Source: Hysterium pulicare CBS 123377
Taxonomy: Eukaryota; Ascomycota; Dothideomycetes; Hysteriales; Hysteriaceae
DNA length: 64,000 nt
Direction of reading: 5' to 3'
Assembly (NCBI GenBank): GCA_000467715.1
Contig: AJFK01000462.1
Span: 1 to 64,000, forward strand
The notes under the pieces were generated by a model, which saw nothing but the letters and a program-made list of their open reading frames with translations, was not told the DNA's origin and did no database searches. A program made the position numbers and the translations under genes. Positions 11,748 to 23,575 of the stretch are shown here, in pieces. The stretch's first letter is position 1. Each line of letters opens with the position of its first letter.

Positions 11748-13067
11748 TTACTTTGGCACAGCAACAATAACTGATGTGGACAAGGTCGGGTTGTACTCGT
11801 AAACATCCACTATCTTCAATCCAGCAGCTTCTACCAGTCTATCCCATTCAGCTCTCGTACGCTCCACACCACCAAGTGTAACCATCATGGAGAGGTCCAT
11901 GAAAGTAGATTGCCACGATGCTCCAGTATTCGGCATAACGTTTTCATCGATGAGAATCAGCGAATCTGCGCCCATTGCCGGAACAATGTTCTTCAGAATT
12001 TGAACGCAAAGGTCCTCGGGCCAGTCGTGAAGGATGTGTCTGAGGTAGTAAAACTTCGCTCCCTTAACTGGCTGTGGTTGAAAGAAATCGTACTCGGCGA
12101 ACTCGACCCCTGAGATTGGTTTGGCTCGTGATAAAGTTGCGGGGATATCTTGTACGATGATACGACCGGGCAGCTGGGGATGCTTTTCCTTGAAGGCAGC
12201 TGACATTTGGCCAAATCCTCCGCCGATGTCCACGAGTACGGCATTTTCGGGTGAGGCACTCCAGGAACCGATTTCTTTTTCGACAGGGAATGTGTCCAGC
12301 CAGACCCCAGAACGCTGAATAGCCATGGCATGTCCAAGACTTGCCATGTTCTCCGGGTGCTGAGTGAGCCAGTCGAAAGCGGTAAGATTGGTGTTGAAGG
12401 CTTTTTGAAATGGAGTCCTGGTGTTTGAGTTGATCATCACGTACTTTGTTTCCGCCAAATAGTCCGGGAACGCTTGAATAGCGGAGTCGTTGATGTGGAA
12501 CCTGAGTCGCGAAAGATTAAGACTATTCATGAAACCGATTCGAGAGTTGGACTTACGAATGCTTCACGGCTCCCGAAACGTGTTCTTCTGCAAACAATGA
12601 TGTCATACTATTCGATGTATATTCGTTCATTGCTGTCTCCTTGATCATACCAAAAGATGCCATGGATCGCAAGAGATGGCCTAGATATCCGTGAGAGGAT
12701 GCATACGTGAAGGGAGAACGAGCATACTCAGTAGCTCTGGAGAAGCACCAGATTTCTCTGCAAGCTTGGAAACGGTCAAGGCAGTGGCACTTCCCTCAAG
12801 TGTCTTGAATATCTCAAGATCAGTACCAATCTTTGCTAGGGCACCTTCAAGATGCTACAACCAATGTCAGCAAGGGGGCTTTTTCGAAACTAAGTAGGAT
12901 CTTAGTACAGAATGAAGTATACTCACCCCAGAAGCGATTCGCAAGCAAGCGTCGAACTTGGTATCCAAAGAAGACTGCAGGGCTCTAAGGGCATGCTGAA
13001 TATTTCTCCGCCCGAGCTCGTCTGTACTTGCCGCAAGCTTCCTGACTTGATCGACAACTGCGTCCAT
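11748..13067 (-). CDS. SAM-dependent O-methyltransferase (fungal OMT family)
   Basis: Four minus-strand exons: 13067-12927, 12854-12728, 12680-12557 and 12501-11748. Phases agree and give 381 residues, the normal length for this family (Pfam Methyltransf_2 type). An N-terminal winged-helix dimerisation part (about 1-130) is followed by the Rossmann domain. SAM motif I, VDIGGGFG, lies at about 221-227, and the R-H-I-L-H-D-W block near 285-290 supplies the catalytic His (about 289). Such enzymes methylate hydroxyl groups of aromatic or polyketide metabolites in the cytosol. No polyketide or peptide synthase is in the window, so the substrate is unknown. The neighbours (FAD oxidase 1.2 kb upstream on the other strand, broken transporter downstream) suggest a small or eroded metabolite locus. 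Confidence 0.93.
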
Positions 13068-14286
13068 GGAAAAAGGCAGTCTTAGCGGAATTAGGAAGCA
13101 AGTTAAACTTTATGGATAGGGAAAGAAATATTGTGGGATGACAATTTGATGTAAATATCAGGAGTTTGACGAAATGGTGTTGATCTGGAAATATTCGGCT
13201 GAGACATAATGACAGCAACAGGTCGATTTATATATCTTGTTCTGGATGCCACTCGCTCTTTTCGTCTGCAATTGAGCGCGAAGGCCGAAGAAGCCTCAAA
13301 CGTTAGAGGTAGACCAGGGGTCATAGAAACGGGATGATGAAAAGACGCCAGGCGAAGGCAGAAGAGCGAGAAGAGCGAAAAAGCCGGAGTCAACGCCACA
13401 TCATCTTGAAGCGACCTATGATTGAGAAAGGACAAGCTTAATGCGAGTCGTCGTAATAACTCCAGGCAGCAGCACAAGTTTGCTTCTCTACGAAGCAGTC
13501 CAACAGCCATGGCTTTGGAGAGGTGAATTGAATGATGATCTCATCTTATCTGATCGCGGTGTAAGACAGGCCGGGCCGGCGACTCGTTCCCCGGACCTCC
13601 GCAATCGAACATGCAACTCGCGTCTTGACTTTCTCCCATCCCAAACTCATCAACCATCAATTTCCATCATAGCTCTTCTCCTATCTAGACTCATCAACAT
13701 CCCACGCATTCTTTCCCGATTCAGACTCATTGATGTACCGTCACCCCGGGTACTAATTTCCGACGACCTCATATCTACACTCGGCCACGCAAGACGCGTC
13801 CCACAACTCAGATCTTGCATTGAGAAACTGCATTAACAAATGGCAAAGTCGCGTGTTATCTTGTCTACTATTGCTCAATCAGCTTATTCTTTATTATATT
13901 TCGTCCTGATTGCGGCACCCGCACGTTTTGTGGGCCGAAATTAATCTGGATAATACTTTCGGGATCCCACAACACATATGTAGGACGCAATCCACAAGCT
14001 GGCCATTCTATTTGAGCTGAATCCACACACCCACCAAGACTAAATCTCTCCCATGGAAGGGTGCCTGCAATAACAGATCGTTTTATCCCGCATACCTAGA
14101 TTTAAGGGTCGCGAGATTGTCAGCCGAGCACCCGGGAATATGGACGCCATGCAGAAATCAACGCAAAGAAAAAAACTACGGTGCCTGATAAAAGCTCGTA
14201 GATTCTATTTCCATGACTTGAAGGTAATCGTGGTTATCGTCCCTTCTTTCTTCTCTTTGGATTTTTTTTAGCTTGCGTTGCTCAAG
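13068..14286. promoter_or_regulatory. divergent intergenic region between O-methyltransferase and FAD oxidase
   Basis: A 1.2-kb region between divergent genes with no supported coding sequence; open frames at 13103-13510 and 13441-13836 lack family features. CCGG/CGG-rich tracts near 13570-13600 and 13745-13752 could be sites for zinc-cluster regulators, but I can show no defined operator. Confidence 0.35.
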
Positions 14287-16444
14287 ATGGCTTTTTTTGT
14301 GCCGTTTTTATTTCTCATCCTTCACTTACTTTACAGTGTTCACTGCTACAACTTCCCATGGGAAGGTATACAACTCTCCGATGCAGATGTCGGAAATAAC
14401 TCGGATCTAGCATTTGGCAATGGAAATGATATCCCACGCTATGCCAACGGAACAAGCACAAGGTGCAAAGCCTTTCCCGGTGATGTTAATTGGCCCAGTG
14501 CAACTCAGTGGACTGCTTTCAATTCGAGTCTCGAAGGAGCTTTGATCAAGGGAATCCCACCTGCAGCTGTGTGCTATCCAGGACCGAACTATGACGCAGA
14601 CCGATGTGCGTATGTCAGAAGAAATTGGTTCAACTCGACATTCTTGTACGTAAACAATGAACCCTTAGAATCCGGAAATTTACATAGCTAACTTCACGAA
14701 GCACCGCAGATCCGACTTCGCAAATGGAGCAATGGCAGACGGGAAATAACTGCCCTCTACCTTTCCTTCTCCCTTTTCAGAATGTGACGCAGAATGTGAC
14801 GGGTACGTGCAACGAGACCGAGCAGCCAGCGTATGTGGTTAGAGCGACAACAGTCAAGCATTTACAGCTCGCCGTCAATTTCGCAAGGAATAATAATTTA
14901 CGTGTGGTGATCAAGTGAGTAGTGGCCGAATTTTGCAGCAAAAAATCGATGGCTAACTCAAACAGGAATACTGGACATGACTTCCTGGGTAGATCAGCCG
15001 GTGCGGGAGCTCTCGGTATCTGGGTGCATAACTTGAAAGACTCCCAATATCTTCCTTCAGCGCAAATCGGCGGATACAGCGGAAGAGCTATGAGAATGGG
15101 AGCTGGTATGGAGTCATGGGAAGTCTTTCAATTGATGAACAAATTGAACATCACTGTTGTATCTCCAGGAGGCAGCACCGTTGGAGGATATGGAGGGTAT
15201 ATGCAAGGAGGCGGGCATTCAGCCTTGTCATCTTATTATGGTCTTCTGGCCGATACGGTCCTATCCATGGAGGTTGTTACCGCGGACGGAAGATTCATGC
15301 ATGCGGATCCGGATGAGAATGATGACTTATTTTGGGCCATTCGCGGAGGAGGCGGAAGTAAGTCTCAAGTTCCTGCACGAATAAGATTATTAAGGGGGAC
15401 GAGAACTGATGTTTTACAGGTACTTTTGGTATCGTCACTTCCGTGGTAGTGAAGGCATATCCAGTAATGCAAGTGTCTGCCGCAGAAGTCTCTTTTGGGA
15501 CCGCGGGATTATTCGCTAGGCCCGGTGCTTCAATAGTAGTTAACAACGACACGTTCTGGGCCGGAGTTCACACATACTTCGCTCACATCACACGAATTGC
15601 CGATGCCAAAGGTATCTCATTGAACTACGTCTCGACCTTCAGTATACCTGCCTTCGGTCCAGGTCCCAGATTCAGTAACGCGACTGGACGGATCTTCTCG
15701 TTCACCACAAGGATAATTATGCCAGGAATGGGTCTTAATGAAACCTCGACTTTCATGGCGCCATTGATTACGGACTTGAACAAAGCCGGTATCAACGTCA
15801 CGAATCAAATACCTACATACTTCCCAACTTACTATGCCTACGGGACCCAGTATGGTTTGAGTCGTCCCGGCGAGGGCGCCGGCAATGGTCGCTTCGGCTC
15901 GCGACTTTTCCCTCGCGCTAATTTCGATGATCCTAACAGCGAAACTTACAACAATACGATAGGAGCCATCCGATCATTCGTGGAAGAAGGCGGTTATTCA
16001 TTCCACTCCGTAACCTGTACTCCAACCGAAGACATCGCAGGCTCCCCAGGTGCAAATTCCGCCGTCAACCCCGCCTTCCGCAAAGCAGTCGCTCACGCCA
16101 CGGGCTTCGATACCGGATTCTATGGCCCAGGCGTCACTCCAGCACAGCAGATCGCGAGCCACAAGCGTCTTGATCAGTATGTACAGAAATGGCGTGATGT
16201 GACTGAAGGAGGGGGCGCCTACATGAATGAAGCGGATACCGAGGAACCAAATTGGCAAGCCAGCTTCTATGGTGCTAACTATGATAGGCTTTTGGGGATC
16301 AAGAAGAGTAGGGATCCGTGGGGGCTTTTCTATGCCATTACGGGGGTCGGGAGTGAAGCGTGGAAGGTGGAGGGGACGGAGGGGCTACCGACACAGAATG
16401 GGAGGCTTTGTCGGGTGGAGGATAGCGAAAATAACGATAATTGA
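14287..16444 (+). CDS. secreted FAD-linked oxidase (berberine-bridge-enzyme type)
   Basis: Exons 14287-14645, 14702-14914, 14966-15357 and 15420-16444 join in phase into 662 residues. The second exon uses an unusual AG directly after ACGA (14700-14701); the later CAG would break the frame. A hydrophobic signal peptide covers about residues 1-20. An FAD-binding (PCMH-type) domain follows, with N-T-G-H-D-F-L-G-R-S at 192-201, where the His is placed like the flavin-linked His of this family. A G-G-G-H-S segment and a glycine-rich R-G-G-G-G-S-T-F-G turn come next. The C-terminal BBE segment ends near P-N-W-Q-A-S-F-Y-G-A-N-Y, and several N-x-T/S sites fit secretion. The usual second-link Cys after the G-G-H-S segment is not seen. 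Known relatives oxidise alcohols, sugars or metabolite rings with O2; the substrate here is unknown. Confidence 0.93.
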
Positions 16445-19076
16445 TTTAAACTTGAATAACATGTAAAGGGCAAGGATAGATACATAGACTTTAGTTCATA
16501 AATTGGGTAGAATTTTCCTGCGTACAGATCTTACTTGGCCGGCGTAAGCGATGCCTCGTAATCCTTCTAGTGCACAACGCAACAGGTCTATGAACACCAC
16601 CGGTCGCAGCAAACCTCTTAAACCCAAAGAGGAGAACTCAGCGACCACAGCCATGCCCCTTCCTCCTCTACACACCGGAGTGCTCGTGATGATGTTCGTC
16701 GCACAAGATACTCGCTCATCATTGGACGACGCCATGGGTGCCCGCCTAACCGCAAGGAGTTGGAAGGATGCTTGTCCCGCGTTACCAGTGCGCCGCAAAC
16801 CTTTTTCCAACTTCAAAACACTCACCTCGTGCCTCTTTCTTTGCTGTAAGAATGAAAACGTGGCGGTTTCCACACGTTTTCGTCGATCGTGCGGAGCTTG
16901 GCTTGATCAAATGATGTTTACCGCAATTTTCCAGCAGGTTTTGTGAGGGGCGCGCGTGCGGAGAGGGGGTTTGACACACGAAGGGTGGAAGAGGCTGCGC
17001 GAGTTTGCAGAGAACGACTCGCGAGCGAAGAGGCGATCTGACGCAAAAAGTGAGCAAGAGTCTCTTCGTGCTGGCAGAGCCAGAAGAGGAGATGCCCAAG
17101 AACGGCACGCAAAGGCGCTCAACTGGTATCACCGCTTTGTGCAGGCTCAGTGGCTCAGGGACAATCTCATTGTGCTGAGGTGAAAATTTCCTCCCCGCCC
17201 CCTTTGTGTCTTGTCTTTTCACAATACCAAGTCCCTCTTCTAGGTAGGAAATGCACTTGAGCATACGCTGACGAGGAGGAATAGATATGAGCTTTAGCAT
17301 GAGACCACCAGCTACTTCCTGCACGAAGCAAAGTACAATAGAGTTGACAATAGAGAGAATAGAACGGCACGGTAGGACTCGGGTGACCACGCGCTAGAAA
17401 TCGGAAAGAAAATCATGAGAAACACCAAGGAGAGGGGCGATCTTCGCGGCTTTGAAAGGGAAGAGATAGGCCACTAAGTGAAACCAGGAAAGAAATCTTT
17501 AACATAATAACTTCGAGTAAGTGTTGGCTGTTGGATAAGTATTCCCACTCTTTGACTTCCTCTCTCTTCCTCCTACCGTCGTGCATTGTGTCATTCTCTT
17601 TCGTCCTCGCTGGTCGTTTCTTAAAGATTTCTTCTTGAAGATCCTTTTTTTTTTTTCGAGTTTGCTTCCAACTCTGGATTTTTCTGCAGTTCGTGGAATT
17701 AGAAAGAGATGGATCTCACAAACAAGCCTTGTATTCCGCTTTAAAAGTTTGCAGGGTCAGCTGCGTTGGCTGACTGGTACTGGCAATCAGGGTACGATGG
17801 CTGACAAGCTTCCTTTGGCGAATTACTCGCAACAAATGGCAACAAGTAAGTCTGGATACCCAAGCTGGTCAGGTACAACACCTCGACCTTCCTACCATGG
17901 ATGTTCGCGAGGTCGGCTGCGTTGGCCGCATGCCATTGTCATCAATTCGATCTCCACGACAAATGAAAATCTTACAACCGAATTGACAAGATAAATAGAT
18001 CGAGGTTAGAAAAGATAACTTGAGTATCGAGAGCGCCTCCTAGGAGATTGCAAGAAAACTTAACGAAATGGTGCAGACGAGCGGCATTCACCGCACCGAA
18101 CTTACCCAAAGCGGGTATCACACAACTAACTTCCCGCCAAGAGACCTGTTTGGTTCCATTCTTCAACCATATATTTCCAAAATTTGGTCCTTCTCTTTAA
18201 GTTCGAACAAGATGGTGTAGTGTGAAGGTTCATGCAATTCTATTGTGAAAACCCAAGGGTCAGCCAAGATCCTATACATGAGTTCGAGCCCGGGTGCTAG
18301 CGTCGGTAAAACGGCTGCAGATAATAGTTTCCCAAAGGTATCGATACGTTCGATACTTTTTGTCTTTTGATTCGTTCTTGTTCTTTTTTCTTTTTTGCTT
18401 ATTTGCCAAGAGTTCCTTGAGCCTTCTCCCTTCTCCATATCTCCAGAAGGGAGGGTAGCATTCTGTTCTCGGCTATTGCTTGCCCCGCGGAAGCACTCAA
18501 TCAACACACACGATGCCTATAAATAACTTGGCTTGCTCAGTAGAGGAGGCCTCTCAAAGTTTACGGACTTTTGAGATGTTTCTTTCTATATATCTAGATG
18601 TCTTGACTTGTATCTCCATGAGGACTTATACGGTATGTCAACCCGCTTCTTCATCGTTATCCTTGCTTGCTGCATTCAATATGTCTCTTCAATGTTGAAC
18701 CGCGCCTATGTGAAAGGTTCGTGCACTTCTTGCTCGGGTTGTCTTCGTTTGTCAGTGCACAAGGCGCGAAGGTGCCTGCCTTTCAGTTTCTATATGATTC
18801 TGTGTATTCACGTGCTTTCATCGAAGATGGCAGGGTTGTTGTGAGTAGCCCAGGCAAGCGAATCGCGTCGGCATCGTTAGTCTTGGCGCACTTTCATCGA
18901 ATTCTAACTCCATATAAAGGCCTCTTCCCACCCTCCACAGTAATTCTGCATTGGATTCCACCTCAACACACTCTCAGCATCAACGACACGCCGAGAACCA
19001 CCACTATCCCAACAATACATCGACACTTCGAATCGACTTTCTCAACTGCACCAAACGCAGCACACCTTTATACACA
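16445..19076. other. 2.6-kb intergenic region, no supported gene
   Basis: Several moderately long frames overlap (202 codons on minus at 16782-17390, 137 codons on plus at 17581-17994, 114 codons on minus at 18163-18507), but none has family features or a convincing exon set. A pyrimidine-rich stretch at 17556-17660 resembles a fungal promoter/leader. It is followed by ATG and GTAAGT near 17798-17846, so a small unrecognised or broken gene is possible. Confidence 0.45.
18913..18919 (+). promoter_or_regulatory. TATA box of nuclear protein B
   Basis: TATAAAG lies about 160 bp before the chosen ATG. Paralogue C has the same word about 145 bp before its ATG, which supports both start choices. 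Confidence 0.5.
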
Positions 19077-21926
19077 ATGTCCGACAACAACAACTCCGAT
19101 CAGCCCTCAAAACGCCAACCGGATCAAGGCTCTGCTATCGACAGTTTGTTCGAAGACAGCGATACCGGTTCAAACGCGTCCACAGCCGCGCCAGCACCAC
19201 CAGCCGCAACGCCCGCTCCAGCCAGCATGGTATCGGCGGGATCTAAAAAGCGTAAGGAACTTCCACAGGAAGACGCCGATCAGATTACAGTTCGTCAGCC
19301 TGCGAAGAAGCAAAAGGGACCTGATTCGGCACGTCCCACACCAAGAGAGTCTCGTCCGTCCGCGCCCAAAAACCCGCTCATCAAAAAGATGGTGAACGAA
19401 GGCAAGGCCAAGAAGAAGGCCAAAGCGCAGACATCCTCCGCTACAACAAGCGCTGCAGGCCCAACACCGAGCGATGTAGCTAGTACGACTCCAACAGAGA
19501 CACCTGTGGCGGCTCCTCAGATGCAGGCGGCAAGGCAACGCGAGGCTGCGGAAGAGGCTAGCATATCCCCAGTTTACGACCCTTATGAGCTGATTATCGA
19601 AGATTCCGCAGCCAATGATCCACCTCAAGCACAGGATACTTCGATTTCCGCGGCTCCAGCGAACGGCTCTCAGGCACTCAGTCGTCCAAAGCCTGCTTCC
19701 AAGGGAAAGCCAGCCGACAGAAAAGATCAAACCTCAAGGCCAGGAAAGATTCGGATAATCGTCGGCCCTCCTAAAAAGCCTGCCAACTCTTCCAAGATCC
19801 CTCTGAGCGCACCATTGAGAGTGATCGGTTTTCGTCATAAAGGCAAAAGCACTTGGATGAAGGAAACTCTCCCCACTCTCAAGGGCGAGTTCAAGAAACG
19901 CGGATTCTCTGATGCGGAAATCGATAATATCGGCACGACTAAGGGTCCGCTCAGCGAATACTTGGAGAAGGACAGTCAACAGATCCTAGAATCTGGTGTA
20001 GTTCCTCTATGGCTTCACAGATTAAACGCAAACTTGCCTCCTCCACCGCGAAATGCCAGCACATCAACGCAGCCTTGCAGCACAGCGACACAGCCTGCCA
20101 GTACTTCGGCCCAACCGCCAGCCGCCCGGACGCAAATTCCTATATCTCAGGGATTAGCCGATGCATTGGCGCCAGTGCCCACTGCCCCGACCAAAGTTGC
20201 CAATAGCCAGCGGCAGACAGCCGTACGAAACCCCAACGTCGGCGATGAAGTTTCCCGTGAGAGGCCACGGTCGTCGGCGATCGTATCGATGGCGGCAGCG
20301 GACGCAGCGGCCAGGGCAAGACTCGGATTGCCTCCTAGGCATCCAGGGGGAGCAAATTCTGCCACCCAAGCCGCGAACTCTGGTCAAAATGCGCCTCAAA
20401 GTGCTCACCAAAGCCCACCCGCAAGTGCTCCGCCTCAGAGTGGACAAAATCCCTCGCAGAGCACTCAGGCAGCTCCAGGGGCTTCGGGGTATCCAGACGA
20501 CTCTAGTTATTCTGATGAGAATGCCAGACTCCCCAACGTTCCGAAAAACGCCAAGGAATTTAAGAAGCCAGAAGCCGCGAACTTCGACAGCGACGAGGAT
20601 GGCGATGCTGCAAATGATACCGCAAAGAAAGACTCCAAGACAGGAGCTAATAATCATGCGGATAACCATAGTGCTGCAAACGCTCCCATCGCCAAAAAGG
20701 GCGCGAAAGGACCTCGGAAGTGGAAAGGGATAGCCAGGGATTATACCACTTGGCGGGTCAAACACTCGATTGCTGATAAGCTGGCCGAGCTCGAGTTATA
20801 CGGCTGGCTCGGCAAGTTCGGCACCAACCCCACCAAAGAGCAGAATGATGAAATCTGCGAACTTTTGGCCGCTCTAGAAGCCCACCGAAGAGATCACAAT
20901 GAGATTCTTCGGGAGCCAACACTTCCACCGGGCTACATTTCCCCGGTTCCCCGGGCTCGACCTGCATCCTCGAAGGCGAAAAAGGATAATCCACGTCTGC
21001 GAGTGTCTGTCGAAGTGGAAGATTTCGATCGTGAAGGAGTAAATCCTTGGTTGGAGGGCTCTCCAGTTGGTGAGTCCGAAGTAGAGGGGGAACGTCCGCT
21101 CAAACGTCAAAGGCCGGACCCAACAATGTACGATGAAGTTGCGCCGGGCTCAGATTTCGCATACATTCTGAACCCCAGGCACCTTCGTTTGATTTCCGGC
21201 CCTCCTCCAAGCGCACCGCTCGCCCCGAAGCCTCCCCCAAAGGTAGGAGTCCAGAGAGAAGAGATGCCTGGCAGTGGCGGAAGGACTCTCAATCCCAGGC
21301 GTCCTGGCTACTCCGAAGATCTGCAGGCGCAGTGGGAAGAACTCCCTAGCCCACTCGGAAAGAAGCTAAAACGCAAGTTTAAACAGCTTTCCGACGAAGA
21401 ATCAGCCGACTACGAAGCCAGGTTGAGAGCGAAGTTTGGACATCCCGAGTTACTCACTGTTCCAGAAGAACTCCCTGGCAGGAAACGCAAGCGCGCCTTT
21501 ATCTATCGTGCGCATAAAGATCACCACTATACCGGAAAGGTACGGCATATGTATGGATTTCCAGGTGATCGAATCTGCCTCCAGGATGAATTTGGAATCG
21601 GATACCACAGCCTTCGAGAGATGGCTCAGAATGCGTCCGAAGTGCTCGCCATCTTGAGGGACGGGCCTGAGGCTCAAACGGGTGCTGTTGCTGTACGATC
21701 CCCTACAGAAGAGGACTTGGACCAGGATCAGGAAATGTCAGATCCTGAAGATTCGGGCGATGACACAGAGATGATTGAGGAAGATGTCGAGGTGGAGGGA
21801 GAACTCGATAACGAGGACGAAAAAGTCTCAGAGATAGGCAGCGATATCACTGAGACTGAGGGCCCCGAGGTACCAGATGGCGGATGGGGTGGTGCCGACG
21901 AGAGTGAGGAGAGTGAGGAGGAGTAA
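19077..21926 (+). CDS. nuclear charged protein B, paralogue of C (hypothetical)
   Basis: Single exon of 949 residues if begun at the ATG at 19077 (context ACACAATGTCC, like paralogue C). The frame is open 42 codons further up, but that part looks like leader. Residues 1-240 are disordered, Pro/Ala/Lys-rich, with KKRK and KKQK basic signals. At about 258-297 is a compact block with S-T-W-M-K, then L-K-x-E-F-K-K-R-G, matching a block in C. A long Gln/Pro/Ser region follows. A second compact block near 557-581 has W-R-V-K-H-S-I-A-D-K-L and Y-G-W-L-G-K-F, again matching C. The tail is very acidic (runs of Glu/Asp/Ser). The layout suggests a nuclear scaffold or chromatin-associated protein; no catalytic motif is visible. 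I recognise no named family. Confidence 0.8.
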   Translation: MSDNNNSDQPSKRQPDQGSAIDSLFEDSDTGSNASTAAPAPPAATPAPASMVSAGSKKRKELPQEDADQITVRQPAKKQKGPDSARPTPRESRPSAPKNPLIKKMVNEGKAKKKAKAQTSSATTSAAGPTPSDVASTTPTETPVAAPQMQAARQREAAEEASISPVYDPYELIIEDSAANDPPQAQDTSISAAPANGSQALSRPKPASKGKPADRKDQTSRPGKIRIIVGPPKKPANSSKIPLSAPLRVIGFRHKGKSTWMKETLPTLKGEFKKRGFSDAEIDNIGTTKGPLSEYLEKDSQQILESGVVPLWLHRLNANLPPPPRNASTSTQPCSTATQPASTSAQPPAARTQIPISQGLADALAPVPTAPTKVANSQRQTAVRNPNVGDEVSRERPRSSAIVSMAAADAAARARLGLPPRHPGGANSATQAANSGQNAPQSAHQSPPASAPPQSGQNPSQSTQAAPGASGYPDDSSYSDENARLPNVPKNAKEFKKPEAANFDSDEDGDAANDTAKKDSKTGANNHADNHSAANAPIAKKGAKGPRKWKGIARDYTTWRVKHSIADKLAELELYGWLGKFGTNPTKEQNDEICELLAALEAHRRDHNEILREPTLPPGYISPVPRARPASSKAKKDNPRLRVSVEVEDFDREGVNPWLEGSPVGESEVEGERPLKRQRPDPTMYDEVAPGSDFAYILNPRHLRLISGPPPSAPLAPKPPPKVGVQREEMPGSGGRTLNPRRPGYSEDLQAQWEELPSPLGKKLKRKFKQLSDEESADYEARLRAKFGHPELLTVPEELPGRKRKRAFIYRAHKDHHYTGKVRHMYGFPGDRICLQDEFGIGYHSLREMAQNASEVLAILRDGPEAQTGAVAVRSPTEEDLDQDQEMSDPEDSGDDTEMIEEDVEVEGELDNEDEKVSEIGSDITETEGPEVPDGGWGGADESEESEEE

Positions 21927-23575
21927 CGGGGCTTTGGGGAGTTCTCTGGAGTATGCATACCAGATTGTGATCTTTAAGGAGCGCGACGATTAGATTGTTT
22001 CATAGAGGCGCGCTGCCTTGCCTAGAGTTGAAGATACTTGCGGATCGCAATATTTCTCATTCATTTTTATATACTTATGGCTAGAAATTGCAGATACAAA
22101 AGCCATATTTGGACAAATAGATAGATTGACATAACACATATTCTAGACTCAAAGAAGTATCCTAAACACTGTATACTGCTATCGTGCAACATAAACATAG
22201 ATCTTCAATGCCGCCGAGCAAGTTCTTATTCCTCACTCCAATTCTGGACATAAGACATTTAGCGTCGAGTACAGCCCTCTTATTATCTTATTTTCTCGCC
22301 CAACATATCCATACATCATGTGTCTAATGCTATTGTCCGGGTCCGCTTCAAGAGGGCAACTGGCGTTTGAGCTTTACACGAAGCTCAATCCATCTATGCA
22401 GACCGACCGCACCCAAAATTGTGAGGGTGGACATAATTGCGGAGAATCGCAAATTGTGTCTCTATCATAAGAGCTCTAAGAAACGCTATTATAATATACA
22501 CCTAATCTTAGTGGCTTTTTGGGAGTAAGACTTTTAGATTCTGTAAGAAATATAGGCAAATAAAGTTGCATTTTAGCATACGCAATCAGGGGAGTCTCAT
22601 TTCGCTGCCTCTTTTAGATCCTCGTACTTTACCAGCGCGACCATTTATTTGCTTCTGGACTGGCTCCCATGATGCAACCATATCTTGAACCTTTGCGAGT
22701 GCAAGCTGTATCTGTTTGGCCCACTTCTGATTTGGTCCCATGCTTTCTAATTTGTTTCTACAGTTGCTAAATGATCAGTCATGGACCTAATTCTTTTCTG
22801 ATCTCCTGGATTGCTATGCTCTCGTGAGTGTTATCTGTATACGCCTAACCCAATTCTAATTTGGTCAATTGCGCAAGGATCCAGGTGACCCATATATGCA
22901 AGACTATATATACTGGAAGCAGTTCTGGATGGCTGGACAGAATCACGATCATTGTTACGATACAGTCATTGTATACCTCTTGCTTATCCTTTTCAATATA
23001 TATCGAAAGCTATTCAACTGGCGATATATTACAAGCTTACCATGAGTCAACGCTTGGTTACGCCTCTCAATGCCCCTATCCGACCTTTTTGGTAAGCATC
23101 CCAAGGTGGATGGATCGCATCGCGTGGATTAAGCAAAAGAAAGTTCCAGACGCTCCGATGTAATCCTGTCACAAGAGGCAAATTCACTGGTTTCGTCTCC
23201 AGCTTGAACATTCGAGGAGATATTCACCAGAGCTGCAGACCAGTTGTCCATTCACGACGCTCGTAAACAAATCATGCGAGTGATTTGGAGGTGGCTGGGA
23301 CGGCGAGTGACCCATGGAGGTGATCGAGAAGTGGCGAGAATCACGAGGTCAGAAACAGTCTAAGTCCTCGTCAATTCATAGACTAAGACATTCGGGGCAG
23401 TTCCAGAAAAAAGTTGTTCCCTAGAAAGCATATAAAGACCATAGGTACCTTGCCAACTCCCGTCCTACAACACCTTTGTCAGAACGTGGACTCAACTTCG
23501 ATCGCTTTGACAACAACAACTACACAACAACACCAAGTGAACTTACAAGCATTTTACTTACCAAGTTCATCAACA
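21927..23575. other. AT-rich intergenic region
   Basis: 1.6 kb, visibly A/T-rich with many short TATA tracts. A 100-codon frame at 22861-23163 lacks family features. No terminal repeats or transposase remnants were recognised. Confidence 0.5.
23431..23437 (+). promoter_or_regulatory. TATA box of nuclear protein C
   Basis: TATAAAG lies 145 bp before the chosen ATG at 23576 and matches the arrangement in front of paralogue B. Confidence 0.5.

Noticed and set aside
13103-13836. Frames in the O-methyltransferase / oxidase interval
   Set aside because: No features; composition is like the surrounding non-coding DNA.
16782-17390. 202-codon minus-strand open frame
   Set aside because: No family features, overlaps several other random frames, and has an odd composition with Cys/His-poor motifs; chance frame in a G/C-richer stretch.
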